DNA of 64,000 nucleotides. Source: Buxus sempervirens (lineage: Eukaryota > Streptophyta > Magnoliopsida > Buxales > Buxaceae). The notes beneath the pieces are model-generated. The model was not told the origin of the DNA. It saw only the letters and a program-made list of their open reading frames with translations, and ran no database searches. This document shows, piece after piece, positions 57,526 to 64,000 of the stretch. The position numbers and the translations under genes were made by a program. Positions within the stretch are counted from its first letter, which is position 1; every line of letters begins with the position of its first letter. The stretch is from assembly GCA_947561395.2 (NCBI GenBank), contig OX387183.1, positions 14,497,402 through 14,561,401 of the forward strand, read 5' to 3'.

Positions 57526-58669
57526 ACACCGGTCGTGGCAACACACAAGGCCATGCAATTCCAACAACCAACAATAACATCACATTACTAAGCTTAGACT
57601 CTGGATCCAGGACAAGCTAGACCAAAACAGTAAAACATCGTATAATCTCAATACCAATATCAAAGAAAAACCATTCATCTCATATCATGTGAAACTCATC
57701 ACCATTCATCACCTGTCCCTCTGGACCAAGCAGTACCTCAAGTACTTTCAGTATTTTCTCATTTCCGTAACACATGCCATTTGGAAATAAAACTCAATTC
57801 ATTCATACCAAGGAAATCCTTACAATACATTTAAAGTTTCCAAACAAGTGAAACCAGTAGTAAGTATAAAACTAGCAAATCAACCCAATGTATTTTCCAT
57901 CATGTAAAACTGATATATACAGATCAACATGTTCAAGTAAATCATTCCTGAAGTGCACCGTGCATTCAAAGGTGAACTAGCATAATAGTGTAGAGGTATT
58001 TCAGCAAAACAATATGGTTTCAAAACTGACTTTCAGAATAAAGCACATTATACAGAAGTGATTTCAGCATCCAAACTTCGATTAAACATAACCCAGCAAA
58101 ACAGCTCCTAGATTCTAAATTTCGCTTTCATAATCCAAATCAATCAAATGAATGTCATAAAACCCTGGAAACACATTTTGGATGAGTGGAATAGTCTTAG
58201 GATCCCCTATAAGGTCACCATACCAAAAAGCAATCAATTCTGAGACAAAAAGTTTCGGACCTCAAAATATTCTAAGTCTGGTTAAAAACGTTGACTTTTG
58301 GTATATAATTTTTCTAGACAAATCTACAAGGAGTTTCGGGCTCAAATTTTGGTTGTAGTCTATTGAAGGGTAAACACATCTCCTAGAATTTTATGGGCTC
58401 CTGAATCACTCATCTGGGTGTTAAACCCAAACCGGGCATTTTGATTAAAACCGGGATTTAGGCATGAACTGGAAAGTTGACTTTTTATTGGCTGGGAATT
58501 AGACCTTGGAAGTATTTTTATTGGTTCCAAATGGGGGGTAAAACCTTATTTACATGTAAAGACTTAAGTAAATGGAGAAATAAATACACATGACATTTAC
58601 TTAAATGTCTTTCATGTAATTAAGGGGCTATTTTCAACAAATTATGTAATTCGGCAAGTGTATTGGACT

Positions 58670-58920
58670 ATGCGCTCACCTCCTGAGGTGGGCGCGAGGT
58701 GAGCGCCGGTCGGCGGTGAAGAAACAGTCAAAAATGGACCTGCCGCTCACTCGACGCTAGGTGAGCGTGAGATGAGCGCGAGATGGGCGTGAGATTCGCG
58801 CATCGTTTTCTACTTCGCGCGAGATGAGCGCGAGGTGGGCGCGAGGTGGGCGGTGGGTCATTTTTAACGGGGCGCCTACCTCTTAGGTAAGCGCCGGTGA
58901 GCGCGAGGTGGGCGGATACC
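58670..58920. repeat. GCGCTCACC-type palindrome cluster
   Basis: Includes GCGCTCACCTC/CTGAGGTGGGCGC (58673-58696) and many GAGCGC/GGGCGC half-sites. Counterpart of 28370-28600. Confidence 0.65.
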
Positions 58921-59847
58921 CCCTGTGATTTTTGTTTCTCTGTTATTCCAAGATCTACAAGTCTGGCCGGTTGGTTTAGGTCTGTAATTGCTCCAATACA
59001 CTCCTAATACTCCCAGAAGACTTCCCAACCATATTTGGATTTAATCTAAACACTTTTATTCTTAAAGATAAAATTCAGTCCGGAGACTCTGTTCATGTCA
59101 TTTCCCGAAAACCAGAAAAACCAGAAAACTCCTACTATCACTTAACATATAAACCATGCATCAGGATAATCTCGATAGAAACATAAAACACAAATCCCAG
59201 TTGTAAATCAGTGGTACTCACATGAATGCGCTTATTCCCGAATGATAAAACCTCGGCCGATCACCACTCCGGCCACGCACGCGAACGAAAAATCTATCCC
59301 AACAAATCTTCTCGAGCAGAGAGAAATAACCCTCTCAACTTCAGCTCCAAAACCTTTCTTTTAGCCCTTGCGATTTCTGGTTCTTCACGAACAGAAACCC
59401 TAGTCGCCATTTCAGCCGCAATCGCCAAATCGCCCAGTTACAAAATACGATGCGAGCATTCGAAAACCCAAAACCCTAATTTCCCTTTATATATATACCT
59501 TCCACACGCTCGCATATGTATTGCCGCATGACAACCTTTTAAAAGCCTTGATCCTGTGCATGCTCGCCCACTGAAAACCCTACATTTTCCCACATCCACT
59601 TAAGCTTATTCTCTTTGACAACTAATGACCACAAATCTCCATCAATGAACAAATTTTGATTAAGCCTGTCCATAAATCCATGTGTTCATACTTTTGCATA
59701 TATTTTATTTTACCTACTATTTTATATTGTTTATTATTTTTTTTTCTACTCAAAACTGGGGTCTTACACGACAAGTTTACTGTAGCGTGCCCGCGGCCCG
59801 GCCTGCTATGAGGCACGTCCAACTAAGTTAAATAAACCCAAAAAAAT

Positions 59848-59918
59848 GTCAATAACAGAGTTCGAACCTAGCCCAACAGATTTCTAATCTGTCTCCTTAA
59901 CTACTCAGACATAGCGAC
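59848..59918 (-). tRNA. tRNA-Ser(AGA)-like pseudogene or SINE head
   Basis: Minus strand, 71 nt. It begins GTCGCTATG, has a D-arm-like GTCTGAGTAGTTAAGGAGAC (A-box type), an anticodon stem-loop AGATT-AGA-AATCT, then TTGGGCTA and GGTTCGAACT (B-box), then a near-complementary 3' acceptor (TATTGAC). A T7 run follows 3 nt later, as in a pol III terminator. The long variable arm expected in tRNA-Ser is almost missing, and the acceptor has mismatches, so a pseudogene or tRNA-derived SINE end is more likely than a working tRNA. Confidence 0.55.
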
Positions 59919-61020
59919 TTCTTGTATCAATTGTATCTGTTGCTCCAAAAATGGGCCGGTGTGGACACGTGTCTGTGGTGGTGATGTGTCTCTACACGGG
60001 CGTGCCAGTATCGTTTGATACAATGATTTTCGAGTCGATTCCTGACCCCGGGCACCTGTTCCGAATCTGAACCGGGATCGGTTCAGTCGTACTGCAAGTC
60101 ACCTGTAATAAAATCGGTCAGGCGATGGTATGAAGACTAGGGGTTCGGTCTTCGTTTCGGGTTCTTGTAAGTGTTTGAAAGCGAAAGCAACTAACGGCAC
60201 ACAAATCCTTTTATTATAAAATCTGCCAAATAGCCGAAAGCGACAACAGATAATCCTCAAAATGGAAACAAAAGTACCAAAGAAAATCGACAGGGCTTGC
60301 AGGACCGGCCTGTCCTGGTCTTATAGCCGTAATCGGGTATAAGCGCAGGAGGAAGGGGGCGGCTGCTTACAAAGTCGGTTCAGGGGGTTCACCTTGGATT
60401 GCTGCTTACCCGAAAATACACGAGTCACCTGGCGTGAACAGAGCGAGTCTCGGGACCGGCTGCTCGGGATTCTGTAAGGACAGAACTGCGAGTCAGGGGC
60501 GGCCTCAACTTACTCTCCGGTGGCAGGATTCTGGTGTTAGTCGGAGTAAAGAGGGGTCGAAGATGTCACTGCAACTAGAAGCAGTGAGAGAAGTCCTAGT
60601 TTATCCGTCTGCATTATAGGGGATAAAGGATCACAGATGATCAAAATAATATAATAACCGGTTGCGGTTGTGTGGATTGTATCCTCGAGTTCTTCGAAGT
60701 TTATGCCTTTTATAGCCGATCCTTGACGGTTGCTCAACGTCCCATTCTTGCACGATCTTTGAGGAACCTCTTTCCCATGTCTGCAGGTCCGATTTACTTT
60801 ACCATAAAGTCTCTCAACAACCCACTTTTAGGAAGTTGAACCCACCTTATATAACCACTCCACGTTTTTAGAAAGTGGGGGACCCCACTCTCCACATCTT
60901 TAGAGAATAACCACTCCACGTTCAATGAGCCGTAATCGGCCAAAAGGCATAATTGGTTAAATGCACCTTTTCATAAATAAAAGGCAACTAAACATACCTT
61001 TTATCAAATAAAAGTATCAT
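59919..61020. other. Unassigned intergenic DNA
   Basis: GC-richer than its surroundings (GGGACCGGCTGCTCGGG, CCCCGGGCACC), without a supportable gene. It adjoins the 275-bp repeat and may be the left part of the same unidentified repetitive element, but no termini can be set. Confidence 0.35.
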
Positions 61021-61294
61021 GGGGTTGATCAAGCGTCCAGCAAATTTCCTCAAACCCAATAAAGTAGCACATGCCATGATAACTCCTTTAATGGCTTTAA
61101 TGGCAAAATCAGTCACCATCATTTACCCAATAAATATATATATATTATACTTAGAGCCTTGTTTACTCCGATTTCACCGGGTTACGGCGGGTGTAAACAT
61201 GGGTTTCACTTGACCCGTATGTGGTAGGACACAGATCGGTCAAAAGATATACGTGACCGTAAAACACTACCGTCGGGCTACAGCGGGTGTAAAC
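61021..61294 (+). repeat. 275-bp dispersed repeat, copy 2
   Basis: Second copy of the repeat at 44963-45237, from GGGGTTGATCAAGCGTCC to GCGGGTGTAAACA. Here the sequence before the first base is not an LTR, so the left edge of the shared part at 44963 was made by the Tat insertion or a truncation. Confidence 0.85.
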
Positions 61295-63553
61295 ATTTCG
61301 AACTGTATTCTTGGTTCTGTGTTCATGCTGATGTGGCCTAACCAACTGTGCAAGGCCTACGTGCTTTGATGCCATGGCCTAAATAAGCCACATAGGCACT
61401 ACGTGTCCTTTTCTTATTCGTTGGTCATATATGGTGTAAACAGTATCATAAAATTATTTTAAGTAAAAATTAAGGATACCTCTACAATTGTTGGAAAATA
61501 TAATTACAGAAGCTCTTATATAATCAATCAAAGTTAAGAAAATAATTAGGTATAAATAAGCCAAAAAAACTCTTATAAAATCTCCAATTAAATATATTTG
61601 TTAAGTCCATGGTTTTTAATTAAACTACTTTAAGTCTTTAATGGGTGTAATTCTTCATTTCATTCTCCTGCAACACAACGTACGTTTCTATTGAGCATCT
61701 CTCCTCCATGCTAAATTACCATCCAAATCCTAAACTATCTTAAAGCAAAACCTTAAATAATCAATTTGTAACTTAATACACAGATTGAAAGGACAACAAC
61801 GCGTCTTCTTAAGGCCACTAGCAAACATTTTGTAAGCAAAAGATAGATGAGTGGGTGCCAACCTAGTTGTGAATAATAAAAATATTTTTTAGAAATTTTT
61901 TGTGATTTTTTTACTATTTTTTATTGATTTTTTCTTGTTTTTTTTATAAAAAAATTATTTTTAATACCCTTGGTCCGCTAGGCCCGTCATGGCCCACCAG
62001 TTGGGGCATTCCGTGTCGGGTCGAGGTATTATCTAAATGGACTGCGGCCCGCCAGGAATGCAGCACGCGTGGCCCGCACTCAATGGGCCGAGGCCGTACC
62101 GGGCCGGCCCGTTGAGCACCCCTACCAAAGGAAATCGATTCAATTCGGACATACTTAAATGCCATAAAGTCTTTTGGCTTGGTAGATTTCTTTATGGTAT
62201 AATATTAGTAACTTTTTCTAGACTTGGCTTAATAATAAATTAATAATCTAAATATAGATGGATAACGTGCTGATATGACAAATATGAATAATAAGGATAT
62301 GACACACGAGAATACACTAATTATATCAGATTTTTGTTATAAAATTTCATTTTTTTTTAAGTTACGAAAGCCACACACTTTTTCTGTGTATTTATAAAAA
62401 CATGTTATGAAAATTCAAATGTTCAAAAACATACAACTTTTCCCTTATTATTATACTTTGCTCCAAAATCACTGAAACATTTTTCCACATTCTCAAAATT
62501 TATAACCTTGCAAACAGATTGAAAACGAGTTTGATTAATCGCGTCTTGCTCTGACTAATCGACAATCGTTTCAATTAATTGAAATGATAGAGTTCAATAA
62601 ATCATATAGCTTTGCTTTTAATCAATAAAATGTTCAATTACACCAATCGAACAATCAACATTGAGACTTGTCAATTAATCGTAACAAGTGTCAACTAACC
62701 TGACAATTTGTTGATTTTATCTCACGATGAAGTAACGTGTATCCATAGATGATTAAAATTATATATTTCGAAGATTTAACTTATATCCTTCGTATGATCT
62801 TCGATATGATCGTACTTGTTTCCATGTACATTTATTCAATCACGTGAGACCCTGTTGCTTTTGCAAGTCTCCTTCGTTGGATGTAGCAAAGTACTTTTCC
62901 TTGTGTAAAAGTCACGGGGTTCACTCCTTCTCGATGGCAAATCACGTCACCACTTATATCACAAGATCAAATCAGCCTTTATCGTATTCTGTGCAGCCAT
63001 TTTTTTTATATTTTTGGTGGAACTGTGCAGCCATATTTATATCTGTGGATGGTAGAGTTTTTGTTTTATTATATTCCTATAATCAATGGGACCATTTTTA
63101 TGGCATGGATGAATGGTTGAATAATCCAAAGTTCCAAACAGTTTATTTGATAAGGGATCATTCAGGTTAGCTTCTCTAAAGTCTAAACCCATATAAAAAG
63201 GTAGAATTCGTCACATGTATAATAACAAAGAGTGCTAATTGGGCCGGTGCGGCACAACATGGGCACATTTAGCCCATGTCTATTGGGCTGTAAGTGGGTC
63301 GTGCTGTGCCCAGCTAGTTTATCAATATGCTTGGCACAGCGGAGGGTGGGTTGTGCGTGCTGGGCTGGGCTGGGCTATACGTAAAAATTAAAAAAACAAA
63401 AAAAGCATTAAGAAAAAGTATTAAAAAAAATCATTTAAGTAGCATACATGTTCTGCGAAACTTTTTGTACTTTTCTCTTGCAACCATTGATGGCACGTAA
63501 ACAGTTCTTGAAAATGCAACAATACTTACATATTGGTGAATCGTGTTGAGACA
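61295..63553. other. AT-rich intergenic DNA
   Basis: No gene. Contains a GGCCCG-rich block (61965-62128) ending GAGCACCCCTACC, and another (63240-63385). These resemble the ends of small hAT-type elements (TAGGGGTGCTCA on the minus strand at 62127), but no matching second terminus was found. A TTAATCG/AATTAATTG-rich stretch lies at 62525-62720. Confidence 0.35.
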
Positions 63554-63636
63554 AGGAGTTGCAAAGGTGTTACTTGCGTCGATTACTGCTTGACTATCCA
63601 AGCAATAATCGACGCAAGTAACACTTTTTTAACTCC
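63554..63636. repeat. Long hairpin, 26-bp stem and 6-nt loop
   Basis: Arms 63567-63592 and 63599-63624 pair over 26 bp with a single G-T type mismatch; the loop is ACTATC. Outer AGGAGTT (63554-63560) and AACTCCT (63631-63637 region) extend the pairing across a bulge. Candidate MITE remnant or small-RNA precursor. Confidence 0.8.
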
Positions 63637-63687
63637 TATATAGACATAAAGAGACAAAAATGAAGAGAGAAAAAAAATGATAACTTT

Positions 63688-63960
63688 TTAAGAGCCTTAT
63701 TTAAATATTTGCCAAGGGTCGGGCTTTGTGATGTGCCCATGTGAGCATTCTGTCTTTGCTAGCCATTGGCAAAATCTCTAAACATGACTCTAAGAAGAAA
63801 ATGAAGAAAGCAAAAAAAAAAAAATTTTTTTTTGATAACTTTCTTAGAGTCTTGTTAAGAGATTTGCCAATGGTTGGTCTTAGGATACCCCTATTTAAGC
63901 ACTTCACCAAGTTTGTCGACCATTAGTCAAATCTCTTAACAAGACTCTAAGAAAGTAAGA
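63688..63960. repeat. Inverted and direct repeats with TTAGAGTCTTGTTAAGAG
   Basis: The motif CCATTGGCAAAATCTCTAAACATGACTCTAAGAA (63760-63800, given in parts) pairs with its inverse at 63840-63878. A third copy, ACCATTAGTCAAATCTCTTAACAAGACTCTAAGAAAG, lies at 63918-63956. A looser relative is at 63690-63718. This looks like overlapping copies of a short MITE-type element with an A/T-run centre. Confidence 0.6.
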
Positions 63961-64000
63961 AGAGATGAGAAGAGATGAGAAGAGGTGTGGTTTGAAGTGG

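Larger units (their letters stand above)
56522..59768 (-). mobile_element. Solo LTR (del/Tekay-like), TSD CGACA
   Basis: 3247 bp, plus-strand ends TGTAGCGCCC...GGTCTTACA, flanked by CGACA at 56517-56521 and 59769-59773. Minus-strand orientation. Homologous to the LTR at 27644-29936, and its TGTAGCGCCCTGG end also matches the solo LTR at 11741. It carries CCTACTCAGGGTTTC repeats (57095-57525) and GCGCTCACC-type palindromes (58670-58920). No internal region is present. Confidence 0.93.

Noticed and set aside
61965..62128. hAT-type MITE with GGCCCG-rich ends
   Set aside because: One plausible terminus (TAGGGGTGCTCA, minus strand) but no matching second terminus or 8-bp duplication was found.

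Overview
This is plant nuclear DNA, almost certainly from a flowering plant and probably a eudicot. It holds intron-bearing host gene copies (a BAHD acyltransferase pair and 40S ribosomal protein eS1/RPS3a) inside a thick nest of Ty3/gypsy LTR retrotransposons. The species cannot be named from the sequence. No bacterial operons, CRISPR arrays or viral genomes are present.

Layout. 1-3913 is the 5' end of a minus-strand Tat/Ogre-type element (5' LTR 1496-3913) that cut into the gag of a second minus-strand gypsy element (3914-7052, with its own LTR and primer binding site). 7053-9154 is decayed LTR-like DNA. A BAHD acyltransferase pseudogene (9155-10620, minus) follows, then a LINE 3' fragment (10922-11599, minus). 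From about 11600 to 44962 lies one large, 5'-truncated, plus-strand Tat-type element. Its order is leader with tandem repeats, gag, protease, [reverse transcriptase missing], RNase H, integrase, two antisense multi-exon genes (DUF7745-like and plant-mobile-domain-like), polypurine tract, 3' LTR. It was later hit by four solo LTRs, each with an exact 5-bp target duplication (11741-14542 AAAAT; 17326-20192 GTGGC; 20878-23253 CCAGG; 33550-36795 CCTAG), and by a del/Tekay-like element that is now one LTR plus a 3' internal remnant (27644-29936). Removing the insertions restores continuous gag reading, which fixes the boundaries.

To the right is lower-copy host DNA. It has an intact BAHD acyltransferase (47510-48877, minus), then a near-perfect inverted duplication of an RPS3a gene (arms 49602-51458 and 53478-55330, spacer 2.0 kb). 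Both RPS3a copies carry the same 12-codon deletion and the same lost splice acceptor. A fifth solo LTR (56522-59768, CGACA), a tRNA-Ser-like sequence, a 275-bp repeat shared with 44963-45237, and small inverted-repeat elements complete the window.

The most unusual signal is a set of arrays of 25-bp imperfect palindromes (GTATCCGGC, 7-nt centre, GCCGGATAC) repeated at an almost exact 39-bp period. They occur in the Tat leader, in two Tat-type LTRs, directly upstream of the TATA box of the antisense DUF7745 gene, and upstream of the antisense PMD gene. Arm substitutions are often compensated, so dyad symmetry survives while sequence drifts. Each other large LTR family here carries its own array of different GC-rich palindromes, often near a TATA box.
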